Counted from the first letter of the stretch, positions 9,536 to 17,653 are shown. The stretch is 64,000 nucleotides of DNA from Meridianimarinicoccus sp. MJW13 (GCF_014901205.1 NZ_JACNMU010000005.1:124001-188000), one strand, 5' to 3'. The notes: generated by a model from the letters alone, not told the origin. Numbers and translations: made by a program.

Positions 9536-9564
9536 TTGCGAGTTATTTTCAATTGAAATCGCAA
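9536..9564. promoter_or_regulatory. Dyad-symmetric operator candidate between irr and fabA
   Basis: TTGCGA (9536-9541) and TCGCAA (9559-9564) form an inverted repeat around the perfect 12-bp palindrome TTTCAATTGAAA (9547-9558). The spacer between the divergent genes is only 146 bp, so a regulator here could act on both. On the minus strand TTGAAA and TATAAA, 18 nt apart, resemble a promoter for irr, but the TATAAA ends only 7 nt before the irr ATG. The identity of the regulator is a guess. Confidence 0.4.
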
Positions 9565-9664
9565 ACCTGCGGGGGCCGGCGCTCCGTCGCGCCGCCCTTG
9601 AATCCCGGCGAAAGCAGATGCTAATGGGAACCAACCGATAAAAACGACGAAGGGGCAGGCTTCC

Positions 9665-10177
9665 ATGGCCGACTATCCGACCACGTTTGACAAGGATGCG
9701 CTGATCGCCTGCGCGCGGGGAGAGCTTTTCGGCCCCGGCAACGCGCAACTGCCTGAACCCCCGATGTTGATGATGGACCGCATCACCGATGTGTCCGCGG
9801 GCCGGGGCGAACACGGCAAGGGCCATATCCGCGCCGAGCTGGATATCACCGACGACCTGTGGTTCTTCCCCTGCCATTTCCCCGGCAACCCGGTGATGCC
9901 CGGCTGCCTGATGCTGGACGGGCTGTGGCAGTTGACCGGCTTCAACCTGGGCTGGCGCGGCTGGCAGGGCCAGGGCTTTGCCCTGGGGGCCGGAGAGGTG
10001 AAACTGTCGGGCATGATCCGTCCCGATCGCACGCTGGTCACCTATGAGGTGGATTTCACCCGCGTCATCGACCGCCGCCTGAAAATGGGTGTGGCGGATG
10101 GCCGGGTTCTGGCCGATGGTGAACTGGTCTGTGCCGTCACCAACATGAAAGTGGGCCTGGCCGCCGCCGAAGGCTGA
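9665..10177 (+). CDS. fabA: 3-hydroxydecanoyl-ACP dehydratase/isomerase
   Basis: FabA dehydrates 3-hydroxyacyl-ACP and isomerises trans-2-decenoyl-ACP to the cis-3 form, the branch point to unsaturated fatty acids. The 170-residue protein has the active-site histidine in [15 protein letters not shown] (His71) and the aspartate in LMLDGLWQL (Asp85), the FabA rather than FabZ arrangement. The gene starts the fabA-fabB-fabI operon, 35 nt before fabB. Iron control through the neighbouring irr is possible but not shown by sequence. Confidence 0.96.
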   Translation: MADYPTTFDKDALIACARGELFGPGNAQLPEPPMLMMDRITDVSAGRGEHGKGHIRAELDITDDLWFFPCHFPGNPVMPGCLMLDGLWQLTGFNLGWRGWQGQGFALGAGEVKLSGMIRPDRTLVTYEVDFTRVIDRRLKMGVADGRVLADGELVCAVTNMKVGLAAAEG

Positions 10178-10212
10178 GCCACCCGCCCACAACCGACCAC
10201 AAGGAGACCGCC

Positions 10213-11439
10213 ATGCGCCGCGTCGTCATCACCGGGATCGGGATCATCTCGCCCATCGGCAACACCGTGGAAGAGGTCAAGGACAGCCTGTACCACGGCA
10301 AATCCGGCATCCGCAAAGAAGAGGTCTATGCCGAACACGGGTTCCGCAGCCAGGTTGCGGGCATCCCGCAGATCGACCTGACCGAAGCCATCGACAAGCG
10401 CCAGCTGCGCTTCATGGGGCCGACCGCCGCCTATGCCTTTCTGGCGATGCAGCAGGCCATCGCCGACAGCGGCCTGACCGACGAACAGGTCAGCAACGAG
10501 CGCGCCGGCCTGGTGGCCGGGTCTGGCGGGCCCTCCACGTCGAACTTCTTCTCGGCCCACAAGACCGTGATCGAAAAGGGCGCGCCCAAGCGGATGGGGC
10601 CGTTCATGGTCACCCGCTGCATGTCGTCCACCGTGTCGGCGTGCCTGGCGACGCCGTTCAAGATCAAGGGCGTGAACTATTCCATCACCTCGGCCTGCTC
10701 GACCTCGGCCCATTGCATCGGCAACGGTGCAGAGCTGATCCAGATGGGCAAGCAGGACGTGGTCTTTGCCGGCGGCGGCGAGGAAGTCGACTGGACCCTG
10801 TCGTGCCTGTTCGACGCCATGGGCGCCATGTCGTCGAAGTACAATGACACCCCCGAAACCGCCTCGCGCCCCTTCGATGCCACCCGCGACGGCTTCGTCA
10901 TCGGCGGCGGCGGCGGCATGGTGGTTCTGGAAGAACTGGAGCACGCCAAGGCGCGCGGCGCCAAGATCTATGCCGAGATCACCGGCTATGGCGCCACCTC
11001 GGATGGCCACGACATGGTGGCCCCGTCCGGCGAGGGCGGCGAACGGTCGATGCGGCAGGCGCTGGCCACCGTCGGCGATCGCAAGATCGACTACATCAAC
11101 GCCCATGGCACCTCGACCCCCGCGGGCGATGTGACCGAGGTGGAAGCGGTGCGCCGGGTCTTTGGCGAAGGCAACACCCCGCCCATCGCCTCGACCAAGT
11201 CGCTGACCGGCCATTCGCTGGGCGCGACCGGCGTGCATGAGGCGATCTACAGCCTGATCATGATGGAGAACAACTTCATCGCAGCCTCGGCCAATGTGAC
11301 CGAACTGGACCCTGCCCTGAAACCCGAAGAGATCGTGACCGAGCGGCGCGACAACGTCGACCTGGACACGGTTCTGTCCAACAGCTTCGGTTTCGGTGGC
11401 ACCAACGCAACTCTCATCATGAGCAAATATCACGGGTAA
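10213..11439 (+). CDS. fabB: 3-oxoacyl-ACP synthase I
   Basis: FabB is the condensing enzyme that elongates the cis-3-decenoyl-ACP made by FabA. The 408-residue thiolase-fold protein shows the Cys-His-His triad at Cys162 ([11 protein letters not shown]), His298 ([11 protein letters not shown]) and His334 ([12 protein letters not shown]). AAGGAG lies 7 nt before the ATG. The gene sits between fabA and fabI (7 nt to fabI), so the three enzymes are made together. Confidence 0.97.
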   Translation: MRRVVITGIGIISPIGNTVEEVKDSLYHGKSGIRKEEVYAEHGFRSQVAGIPQIDLTEAIDKRQLRFMGPTAAYAFLAMQQAIADSGLTDEQVSNERAGLVAGSGGPSTSNFFSAHKTVIEKGAPKRMGPFMVTRCMSSTVSACLATPFKIKGVNYSITSACSTSAHCIGNGAELIQMGKQDVVFAGGGEEVDWTLSCLFDAMGAMSSKYNDTPETASRPFDATRDGFVIGGGGGMVVLEELEHAKARGAKIYAEITGYGATSDGHDMVAPSGEGGERSMRQALATVGDRKIDYINAHGTSTPAGDVTEVEAVRRVFGEGNTPPIASTKSLTGHSLGATGVHEAIYSLIMMENNFIAASANVTELDPALKPEEIVTERRDNVDLDTVLSNSFGFGGTNATLIMSKYHG

Positions 11440-11446
11440 CGCGATC

Positions 11447-12235
11447 ATGGCGGATCTGATGACCGGAAAGCGCGGCCTCATCCTGGGGGTTGCCAACGAA
11501 CGTTCCATCGCCTGGGGCATTGCCCGGGCCATGGCCGCCGAGGGCGCGGAACTGGCTTTCACCTATCAGGGCGAGGCCTTTGGAAAACGCGTGGCGCCGC
11601 TGGCCGAGTCGGTGGGATCCGACTTTCTGGTCGATGTGGATGTGACCGACGACGCGTCGATGGATCGCTGTTTCGAGCAGTTGTCGGCGCGCTGGGATCG
11701 GCTGGATTTCCTGGTTCATGCGGTGGCGTTTTCGGACAAGGCCGAGTTGAACGGCCGGTTTTCCGACACCTCGCGTGCCAACTTCCTGAACTCCCTGAAC
11801 ATCTCGTGCTATTCGCTGATCGAACTGGCGCGGCGCGCCAAGCCGATGATGACCGACGGCGGCACCATCCTGACCCTGACCTACCAGGGGTCGAACCGGG
11901 TGACGCCGTTCTACAACGTGATGGGCGTGGCCAAGGCGGCGCTGGAAAGCTCGGTGCGCTATCTGGCCAATGACCTGGGCCCGGACGGGATTCGCGTCAA
12001 CGCGGTGTCGCCCGGCCCGATGAAAACCCTGGCCGGCGCCGCCATCGGCGGGGCACGCAAGACCTATCGCAACACCGAGATGAACGCGCCGCTGCGCGGC
12101 AACGCAACGCTGGAGGCCGTGGGCGGCACCGCGGTCTACCTGGCGTCGGATTACGGCGCCTGCACCACCGGCGAGATCGTCCGCGTTGATGGCGGCTTCC
12201 ACGTTCTGGGCATGGCGCAGCCGGAAAACCTGTAG
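11447..12235 (+). CDS. fabI: Enoyl-ACP reductase (NADH), FabI type
   Basis: FabI reduces trans-2-enoyl-ACP in the last step of each fatty acid elongation cycle. The 262-residue short-chain dehydrogenase has the FabI nucleotide motif GLILGVANERSIAWGIA. The catalytic residues Tyr146, Tyr156 and Lys163 lie in YQGSNRVTPFYNVMGVAK, giving the Y-x6-K spacing special to FabI. No strong ribosome site precedes the ATG, which lies 7 nt after fabB, so translation is probably coupled. A terminator follows 26 nt after the stop. FabI proteins of this class are the usual triclosan target. Confidence 0.96.
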   Translation: MADLMTGKRGLILGVANERSIAWGIARAMAAEGAELAFTYQGEAFGKRVAPLAESVGSDFLVDVDVTDDASMDRCFEQLSARWDRLDFLVHAVAFSDKAELNGRFSDTSRANFLNSLNISCYSLIELARRAKPMMTDGGTILTLTYQGSNRVTPFYNVMGVAKAALESSVRYLANDLGPDGIRVNAVSPGPMKTLAGAAIGGARKTYRNTEMNAPLRGNATLEAVGGTAVYLASDYGACTTGEIVRVDGGFHVLGMAQPENL

Positions 12236-12261
12236 GACCACGGACCAGGGCTCACAGACCG

Positions 12262-12286
12262 GACCCGGCCATCGCGCCGGGTCTTT
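12262..12286 (+). terminator. Rho-independent terminator of the fabA-fabB-fabI operon
   Basis: A perfect 8-bp stem GACCCGGC/GCCGGGTC closes a 6-nt loop and is followed by TTT and then a pyrimidine-rich stretch. It begins 26 nt after the fabI stop. Confidence 0.8.
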
Positions 12287-12471
12287 CCGTTCTTGCCCCG
12301 ACGTTCAGGGCGGGCCAAATCCCGGCACCGGCACCGCCTGAAACTTCATCATATGGGCATGTGCACGCCCGTTTTACGGCATTGTGAACGCGCCGACCCC
12401 GAACAATGCTGCAAGCGCGTTGTGTGCACGCCCCCGAATCTGGCAGACTGGTCCTGTCAAGCGGAGGTGGC

Positions 12472-12537
12472 ATGTCCCATTGCTCCTCCCTGGTCCACCG
12501 CCACGCTCCGCTCGACACCCCCTCTGAAAACACATAG
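12472..12537 (+). CDS. Possible 21-residue leader peptide
   Basis: The frame ATG to TAG encodes MSHCSSLVHRHAPLDTPSENT. GGAGGT lies 3 nt before the ATG, somewhat close. The first codons include GCTCCTCCCTGG, which is complementary to a purine-rich Shine-Dalgarno sequence and could pair with the GGAGGTGG just upstream. It could be a leader peptide, part of a small RNA, or chance. Nothing like it is known to me. Confidence 0.25.
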   Translation: MSHCSSLVHRHAPLDTPSENT

Positions 12538-12600
12538 ATGTCAGTGCCTTGGCGCAACCTGTTGCCGTTGGATGACAGTGAGGCTTTCCCGACTGGAAAT

Positions 12601-12665
12601 CTTAACGGTAACCATTAGTCTAAATTGACATTGATTTTGTAATTATATTACTCTGTAATTATTGA
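12601..12665 (+). promoter_or_regulatory. AT-rich promoter-like island before the microprotein genes
   Basis: This stretch is strongly AT-rich in an otherwise GC-rich window. TTGACA at 12625-12630 is a perfect -35 element, with TTACTC or TACTCT at 17-18 nt as weak -10 candidates. TGTAATTAT occurs twice as a direct repeat, at 12638-12646 and 12654-12662, 16 bp apart, overlapping the likely -10 region. This layout suits an activator or repressor that binds direct half-sites. The first microprotein gene starts 30 bp beyond the island. Confidence 0.5.
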
Positions 12666-12694
12666 ATGGGACAAAAGGATCAAGGAAGGTTCCA

Positions 12695-12805
12695 ATGCCA
12701 ACGCCCGTCACACAGCCTGACCCGCAACGACCGACAACTTCGCAGGCACCCTCTGCGCCCGTGCAAAACCCGCCGGTTCAATTTCGTGACTGGGCGTCAA
12801 TCTGA
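12695..12805 (+). CDS. 36-residue microprotein A, DWAxI C-terminus
   Basis: I do not recognise a family. The frame runs from ATG to TGA with AGGAAGG 5 nt upstream of the ATG. The N-terminal 28 residues are rich in Pro, Thr and Gln (it begins MPTPVTQPDPQ). The end is VQFRDWASI. The second microprotein, 136 bp downstream, ends FVFTDWAMI: Phe, Asp, Trp, Ala and Ile are shared at equal distance from the stop. The shared Phe and Ala use different codons (TTT/TTC and GCG/GCC). No signal peptide or membrane segment is seen. The motif suggests a short C-terminal docking or recognition tail; this is inference. Confidence 0.6.
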   Translation: MPTPVTQPDPQRPTTSQAPSAPVQNPPVQFRDWASI

Positions 12806-12860
12806 ACCTTTTTCGCCCCGTGCCCCTTGGAGTGGCGTCTGCTCTGCTTATCTCAGGCGC

Positions 12861-12890
12861 GGCCTGACCCGAGGCCGGGGAACATCCCCG
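12861..12890 (+). other. Two small hairpins between the microprotein genes
   Basis: GGCCT (12861-12865) pairs with AGGCC (12872-12876). CGGGGA (12876-12881) pairs with TCCCCG (12885-12890) over a 3-nt loop. No T run follows, so this is not a standard terminator; it could stabilise the mRNA or mark a processing site. Confidence 0.4.
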
Positions 12891-12941
12891 CGTCGTCGGC
12901 GTTGAGGCTTCAGTGACCGTGAGTGATCGAAAGGACACGAC

Positions 12942-13043
12942 ATGAAAAAGACAGCCGCGCCGACCCGCCCGACCCCTGCGCAGAAACCCGGCCAGGAAAG
13001 CCGGCGCCCCGGTTTTGTCTTCACCGACTGGGCCATGATCTGA
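12942..13043 (+). CDS. 33-residue microprotein B, DWAxI C-terminus
   Basis: The frame runs from ATG to TGA with AAAGGAC 7 nt before the ATG. The N-terminus is basic and Pro/Thr-rich (MKKTAAPTRPTPAQKPG). The end is GFVFTDWAMI, matching microprotein A at five of the last seven residues. Sequence after both stops is also alike (both enter a TTT-containing pyrimidine run), so the two genes may come from an old tandem duplication that diverged except for the tail. A TfoX C-terminal-domain gene starts 53 nt downstream on the same strand and may be in the same transcript. The function is unknown. Confidence 0.6.
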   Translation: MKKTAAPTRPTPAQKPGQESRRPGFVFTDWAMI

Positions 13044-13096
13044 CCCTTTCCCTTGTGGGCGCGTCCGGGCTATGCCCTGCGTAAAAGGACGCGCTC

Positions 13097-13474
13097 ATGC
13101 CCACCCCGATTGACCAGATCCGCAATCTTGGTCCGGCCATGGCCGAGGCTTTTGCCAAGGTGGGCATCCAGTCCGCCGAGGACCTGCATGAACTGGGCCC
13201 AGACGCCGCCTATGGCCGTCTGCTGGCCCAGGGCCACCGCCCCCATTTCATTGCCTATTATGCCATGGTGATGGGCCTGCAGGGCCGCCCGTGGAACGAT
13301 TGCCAGGGCGCCGAGAAAACCGCCCTGCGCGCGCGATTCGACGCCTTGAAAGCGGCGGCCAGCGCGCCCCCCGCACAGCAAAAGGGCCACGCCCGGATGG
13401 ACGCGGCCCTTGCCGAAATCGGGGTGATCAGGCGGACCGATCAGCCGACCAGTTCAAGACCCGAGAAGAAATAG
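13097..13474 (+). CDS. Stand-alone TfoX/Sxy C-terminal-domain protein
   Basis: The 125-residue protein matches the helix-hairpin-helix-like C-terminal domain of TfoX/Sxy. [17 protein letters not shown], then [18 protein letters not shown] and an aromatic [13 protein letters not shown] follow the order expected for that domain. The N-terminal TfoX domain is absent. In gamma-proteobacteria full TfoX activates competence with CRP; single C-domain proteins are common in alphaproteobacteria and have no settled role. AAAGGACG precedes the ATG. It begins MPTPIDQ, echoing MPTPVTQ of microprotein A. Its 3' end overlaps the convergent ndk by 34 bp. Confidence 0.8.
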   Translation: MPTPIDQIRNLGPAMAEAFAKVGIQSAEDLHELGPDAAYGRLLAQGHRPHFIAYYAMVMGLQGRPWNDCQGAEKTALRARFDALKAAASAPPAQQKGHARMDAALAEIGVIRRTDQPTSSRPEKK

Positions 13475-13863
13475 GCGATTTCCTCGGCCGCGGTTTCCGG
13501 CGCGTCGGAACCGTGGACCGAGTTCTCGCCGACCGATTCCGCGAATTCGGCGCGGATGGTGCCGGGGGCGGCATCGGCGGGGTTGGTGGCGCCCATGACT
13601 TCGCGGTTCTTGGCAATGGCGCTTTCCCCTTCCAGCACCTGCACGACCACCGGCTCGGAGGCCATGAACTCGCACAGTTCGTCATAGAACGGGCGTTCGG
13701 CGTGTACCGAATAGAACTGGCCGGCCTGCGCCTTGGTCAGGTGAATGCGCTTCTGCGCGACGATGCGCAGGCCCGCGTCTTCGAACTTGGCGTTGATCTT
13801 GCCGGTCAGGTTGCGCTTGGTGGCATCGGGTTTGATGATCGACAGGGTGCGTTCGGTCGCCAT
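13441..13863 (-). CDS. ndk: Nucleoside diphosphate kinase
   Basis: Ndk moves the gamma phosphate between nucleoside triphosphates and diphosphates in the cytoplasm through a phosphohistidine. The 140-residue product begins [18 protein letters not shown], the family N-terminus, and holds the active-site histidine in [18 protein letters not shown] lies upstream of ATG 13863; the 32 further open codons upstream are not part of the family. It converges on the TfoX_C gene with overlapping 3' ends. Confidence 0.97.
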   Translation of the reverse strand: MATERTLSIIKPDATKRNLTGKINAKFEDAGLRIVAQKRIHLTKAQAGQFYSVHAERPFYDELCEFMASEPVVVQVLEGESAIAKNREVMGATNPADAAPGTIRAEFAESVGENSVHGSDAPETAAEEIAYFFSGLELVG

Positions 13864-14051
13864 GTTGGAAAATCCTTCAGAAGATTGGATCGTGCCGGAC
13901 GCCGTGTCCGGACGAAATCGCGCGTCTGCTAACACGCGCGCGGGCGGTTGAAAAGTCACCTGTTGTGATGGCGACGGCGGGCTTTCATTGTGCGGTCGGA
14001 TTCCGGGCCGGAGCAGAGTTTGGGCCAGAGTCCGCCGGAACCGCCGAGTGT

Positions 14052-14077
14052 TGCATATTTTCTTGCAAAATCATGCA
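14052..14077. promoter_or_regulatory. Imperfect inverted repeat before the LysR gene
   Basis: TGCAT at 14052 and ATGCA at 14073 flank TTTT and AAAA blocks, giving two near-mirror arms about 10 nt long in an AT-rich stretch 43 bp before the lysR ATG. LysR-type regulators often bind such T-N-A dyads next to their own gene. It lies in the 256-bp spacer shared with the divergent ndk. Confidence 0.35.
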
Positions 14078-14119
14078 GTCAGACGCAGTTTGTTGTTTAA
14101 ATTGCAACAGTTTGGCAGA

Positions 14120-15037
14120 ATGACCCGCGGATATCTCGATCAACGCCTGTTTCTGAGGGTCATCGAACTTGGCTCCCTGCGCGCAGTTGCGCGGGAGGCG
14201 GATCTGGAGGCTTCTTCGGTCTCGCGGCGGCTGACACGGCTGGAAACCCGGCTGGGCGTGCGCCTGCTGGAACGCGGCACCGGGGCGACCGAACCGACCG
14301 AGGCCGGCCGGCAGTATTACGAGGCGCTGCGCCGCCTGCTGGCCCAGATCGACATGCTGGAAGCCGGCATCGCCCGGCAGCCCGAGCGCCTGAAGGGGCT
14401 GTTGCGGGTGGCGGCGCCGGCCGATTTCGGCCGTGCCCATGTGGCGGCCTGGCTGCTGTCGTTCCGCGCCCGGCATCCGGGGCTTGAGATCGACCTGGTG
14501 CTGGGCGATCCGACACCGGCCCCGGACCAGACCGGCGCCGATCTGGTGCTGACCTGCGATCCGGTGGCGCGGCGGCTGGGGCTGGGGCGACAGAAACTGG
14601 CCCAATGTCGGCAAATGCTGGTCGCCGCCCCCGGCTATCTGTCGCGCCACGGCACCCCGCGCGAGGCCGCCGATCTGGCGGGCCACCAGCATGTGTTCCG
14701 CCACCGCAGCGAGATGACCGCGCAGCTGCGCCTGACCGGGCGTGACGGGCGCCGCCATTCGGTCCGCCGCAACGGCGCGCTCAGCCTGGGTGCCCTGTCC
14801 ACGGCGGTCGAGGCCGCTTGCAGCGGCGAAGGCGTGCTGTTCGGGCCGGAATGGGCGCTGGCCCCGGCGCTGGATCGCGGCCAACTGGTGCCGGTGCTGG
14901 CGGATCATCGTTTCGATCTGGCACCGCTGACCGCGCTGTGGTCCGAGGCCGAGATCCTGCCCGGCCGCATCCCCGGCTTCGTCGCTCATGCCCTGGGCGA
15001 GGTGCGCCATGTGCCCGGAACCGAGGATTGGGGCTGA
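14120..15037 (+). CDS. LysR-family transcriptional regulator
   Basis: The 305-residue protein has an N-terminal winged helix-turn-helix (LFLRVIELGSLRAVAREADLE and then SVSRRLTRLETRLGVRLLER) and a LysR effector-binding domain starting near residue 88 (GLLRVAAPADFGRAHVAAWL). It belongs to the large CrgA-like branch by the look of its N-terminus. The start MTRGYLDQRLF at 14120 matches the family; the frame is open further upstream but enters AT-rich sequence with a possible operator. Its target is unknown: the neighbours are divergent ndk and a downstream ABC-F gene with its own role. Confidence 0.88.
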   Translation: MTRGYLDQRLFLRVIELGSLRAVAREADLEASSVSRRLTRLETRLGVRLLERGTGATEPTEAGRQYYEALRRLLAQIDMLEAGIARQPERLKGLLRVAAPADFGRAHVAAWLLSFRARHPGLEIDLVLGDPTPAPDQTGADLVLTCDPVARRLGLGRQKLAQCRQMLVAAPGYLSRHGTPREAADLAGHQHVFRHRSEMTAQLRLTGRDGRRHSVRRNGALSLGALSTAVEAACSGEGVLFGPEWALAPALDRGQLVPVLADHRFDLAPLTALWSEAEILPGRIPGFVAHALGEVRHVPGTEDWG

Positions 15038-15079
15038 TCCCCCCTTTTGCCGCGCCGTCCGGGGTGATAACCGCCCCTC

Positions 15080-16942
15080 ATGTTGCGCATCGAAGATATC
15101 TCGTATTCCGTCGAAGGCCGTCCCCTGCTTGAAGGGGCCAGCGCCGTCATACCCACTGGCCACAAGGTTGGCCTTGTCGGCCGGAACGGCACCGGCAAGA
15201 CCACGCTGTTCCGACTGATCCGCGGCGAACTGGTGCTGGAAGGCGGGCGCATCAGCCTGCCCGAGCGCGCCCGCATCGGCGGCGTCGCCCAAGAGGTGCC
15301 GTCTTCCGAAACCTCGCTGCTGGACACGGTGCTGGCCGCCGATACCGAGCGCGCCGCCCTGCTGGCCGAGGCCGAGACCGCCAGCGATCCGACCCGCATC
15401 GCCGACATCCAGACCCGGCTGGCCGATATCGACGCCTGGTCAGCCGAAGGCCGCGCCTCGGCCATCCTCAAGGGGTTGGGCTTTGACGATGCCGAACAGC
15501 GGATGCCGTGTTCGGCCTTTTCGGGCGGCTGGCGGATGCGGGTGGCGCTGGCGGCGGTGCTGTTCTCCCAACCCGACCTGTTGCTGCTGGACGAACCGAC
15601 CAACTATCTGGACCTGGAAGGCGCGGTCTGGCTGGAAAGCTATCTGGCGCGTTATCCCCATTCGGTCATCATCATCAGCCACGACCGCGGGCTGCTGAAC
15701 CGGGCCGTGGGCGCGATCCTGCACCTGGAAAACCGCAAGCTGACCTTCTACCAGGGTCCCTATGACCAGTTCGTGCGCCAGCGCGCCGAACAGCGCGCGG
15801 TGCTGGCGGCCCAATCCAAGAAACAGGACGCACGGCGCGCCCATCTGCAAGCCTTCGTGGATCGCTTCAAGGCCAAGGCCAGCAAGGCCAAACAGGCGCA
15901 AAGCCGGGTCAAGATGCTGGAGAAGATGACGCCCATCGCCTCGCCCGAGGAAGCCAAAAGCCGGGCGTTCTCCTTCCCCGCCCCCGAAGAACTGTCGCCG
16001 CCGATCATCAACATGGAAGGCACCGAGGTCGGCTATGGCGACACACCGGTGCTGCGCAAACTGTCGCTGCGCATCGACCAGGATGATCGCATCGCGCTGC
16101 TGGGCAAGAACGGTCAGGGCAAGTCGACGCTGGCCAAGCTGCTGTCGGACCGCCTGCCGGCCATGTCGGGGCGCATCGTGCGGGCGTCGAAGCTGCGCAT
16201 CGGCTATTTCGCGCAACACCAGCTGGACGAGCTGGAGATCGACGAAACCCCGCTGGACCACCTGCGCCGCGAGCGTCCCGGCAGCCCGCCGGCGAAGCTG
16301 CGGGCACAACTGGCGGGGTTCGGGCTGGGCGCGGATCAGGCCGACACGGCGGTCGCCCGGCTGTCGGGCGGTCAGAAGGCGCGGCTATCGCTGCTGCTGG
16401 CGACGCTGGATGCGCCGCATATGCTGATCCTCGACGAACCGACCAACCACCTGGACATGGAAAGCCGCGAGGCGCTGGTCGAAGCGCTGGCCGCCTATTC
16501 CGGCGCGGTGATCCTTGTCAGCCATGACATGCATCTGCTCAGTCTGGTGGCCGATCGCCTGTGGCTGGTCAAGGATGGCCGCGTGACGCCCTATGAGGAC
16601 GACCTGGAAGCCTATCGCAAGATGCTGCTGGCGGGCGAACCCAAGCCCGAGTCCAGGGCCAGGGCCGCTGCGGCAGCGAAACCGGCGCCGAAGAAACCGT
16701 CGCGCGACCGCATCCTTGCGTTGCGGGCCGAGGTCCGCAAATGCGAGGAGCGTCTGGGCAAGCTGAACGCGATGCGTGACCGGCTGGCCGGCAAGCTGGC
16801 CGACCCGGAACTGTACGACGCGCCGCGCATCAACGAAGCCGAGGTCTGGCAAAAGAAATACGCCGAGGTGATGGAGGCGCTGGACCGCGCCGAAAGCCTG
16901 TGGCTGGATGCACAGGACAAACTGGAAAAGGCCGGAGGCTGA
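15080..16942 (+). CDS. ABC-F family ATPase (Uup/YheS-like)
   Basis: ABC-F proteins lack membrane domains and act on ribosomes or nucleic acid. The 620-residue protein has two ATPase domains. The first has Walker A GLVGRNGTGKTT, signature FSGGWRMRVALA and Walker B LLLLDEPTNYLD. The second has LLGKNGQGKST, LSGGQKARLSLLL and LILDEPTNHLD. A charged linker (about 235-300) follows domain 1, and a Lys/Arg/Glu-rich C-terminal coiled coil starts near residue 525. The C-terminal coiled coil favours Uup or YheS over EttA. ATG 15080 follows lysR by 42 nt. Confidence 0.9.
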   Translation: MLRIEDISYSVEGRPLLEGASAVIPTGHKVGLVGRNGTGKTTLFRLIRGELVLEGGRISLPERARIGGVAQEVPSSETSLLDTVLAADTERAALLAEAETASDPTRIADIQTRLADIDAWSAEGRASAILKGLGFDDAEQRMPCSAFSGGWRMRVALAAVLFSQPDLLLLDEPTNYLDLEGAVWLESYLARYPHSVIIISHDRGLLNRAVGAILHLENRKLTFYQGPYDQFVRQRAEQRAVLAAQSKKQDARRAHLQAFVDRFKAKASKAKQAQSRVKMLEKMTPIASPEEAKSRAFSFPAPEELSPPIINMEGTEVGYGDTPVLRKLSLRIDQDDRIALLGKNGQGKSTLAKLLSDRLPAMSGRIVRASKLRIGYFAQHQLDELEIDETPLDHLRRERPGSPPAKLRAQLAGFGLGADQADTAVARLSGGQKARLSLLLATLDAPHMLILDEPTNHLDMESREALVEALAAYSGAVILVSHDMHLLSLVADRLWLVKDGRVTPYEDDLEAYRKMLLAGEPKPESRARAAAAAKPAPKKPSRDRILALRAEVRKCEERLGKLNAMRDRLAGKLADPELYDAPRINEAEVWQKKYAEVMEALDRAESLWLDAQDKLEKAGG

Positions 16943-16981
16943 CCCGGCGCGCCCAGCCTTGCCACAACGCCGGAGGACCGG

Positions 16982-17605
16982 ATGGATCTTGCCTTTGCGC
17001 TCAGTACTTTCGTGACGCTGTTTCTGGTCATCGACCCGATCGGCATGTCGCCCCTGTTTCTGGCGCTGACCAGTGGCATGGACAAGGCGCGCCGCCGCAG
17101 CATCGCTTTCCGCGCCTGCGCCATCGCCTTCGTGGTGCTGACGATCTTCGGCCTGTTCGGCAACGCGGTGCTGGAAGGGCTGGGCATTTCACTGGCCGCC
17201 TTCCGGATCTCGGGCGGGCTGATGCTGTTCCTGATTGCCGTGGACATGCTGTTCGAACGCCGGACCGAACGTCGCGAGGGACGCACCACCGATGCCGATC
17301 ACGATCCGTCGGTGTTTCCGCTGGCCACGCCGCTGATTGCCGGGCCCGGCTCGATGGCGGCGATGGTCCTGCTGACCGGCAGCGGCACACCGGGCTGGCT
17401 GGGCATTCTCGAGGTTCATCTGGTGCTGGCCGCCGTCATCGGGCTGGTGCTGCTGCTGTTCCTGATCTCGGGTGTGATCGAGCATATCCTGGGCCGCACC
17501 GGCATTCTGGTGGTCACCCGCCTGCTGGGGATGCTGCTGGCCGCACTGGCGGTGCAATTCGTGCTGGACGGGCTGCGCGACCTCGGGGTGCTGAGCCTGA
17601 CGTGA
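16982..17605 (+). CDS. MarC-family (UPF0056) membrane protein
   Basis: The 207-residue protein has about six membrane segments. The N-terminus FVTLFLVIDPIGMSPLFLAL and the central VFPLATPLIAGPGSMAAMVLL are hallmarks of MarC proteins; their old link to multidrug resistance was withdrawn and the role is unsettled. GGAGGACCGG precedes the ATG, a good ribosome site. It follows the ABC-F gene by 39 nt, so they may share a transcript. Confidence 0.9.
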   Translation: MDLAFALSTFVTLFLVIDPIGMSPLFLALTSGMDKARRRSIAFRACAIAFVVLTIFGLFGNAVLEGLGISLAAFRISGGLMLFLIAVDMLFERRTERREGRTTDADHDPSVFPLATPLIAGPGSMAAMVLLTGSGTPGWLGILEVHLVLAAVIGLVLLLFLISGVIEHILGRTGILVVTRLLGMLLAALAVQFVLDGLRDLGVLSLT

Positions 17606-17653
17606 CTTCGGCCCCGGCAGTACCTATCTGAAAAGGCAGGCTTGGAGGCGCAT

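Larger units (their letters stand above)
12287..12694. other. 408-bp spacer with no confident gene
   Basis: Together with the terminator before it, this makes the only gap over 300 bp in the window. It holds an 11-bp direct repeat TGTGCACGCCC (12360-12370 and 12423-12433), a 21-codon frame with a ribosome site (12472-12537) and an AT-rich, promoter-like island (12601-12665) that leads into the first microprotein gene. The long open frames on either strand show no family motif. Confidence 0.6.

Noticed and set aside
12602-12617. CtrA-like TTAA...AACCAT sequence
   Set aside because: TTAA is followed at the right distance by CATT rather than TTAA, so the site is too far from consensus to call.
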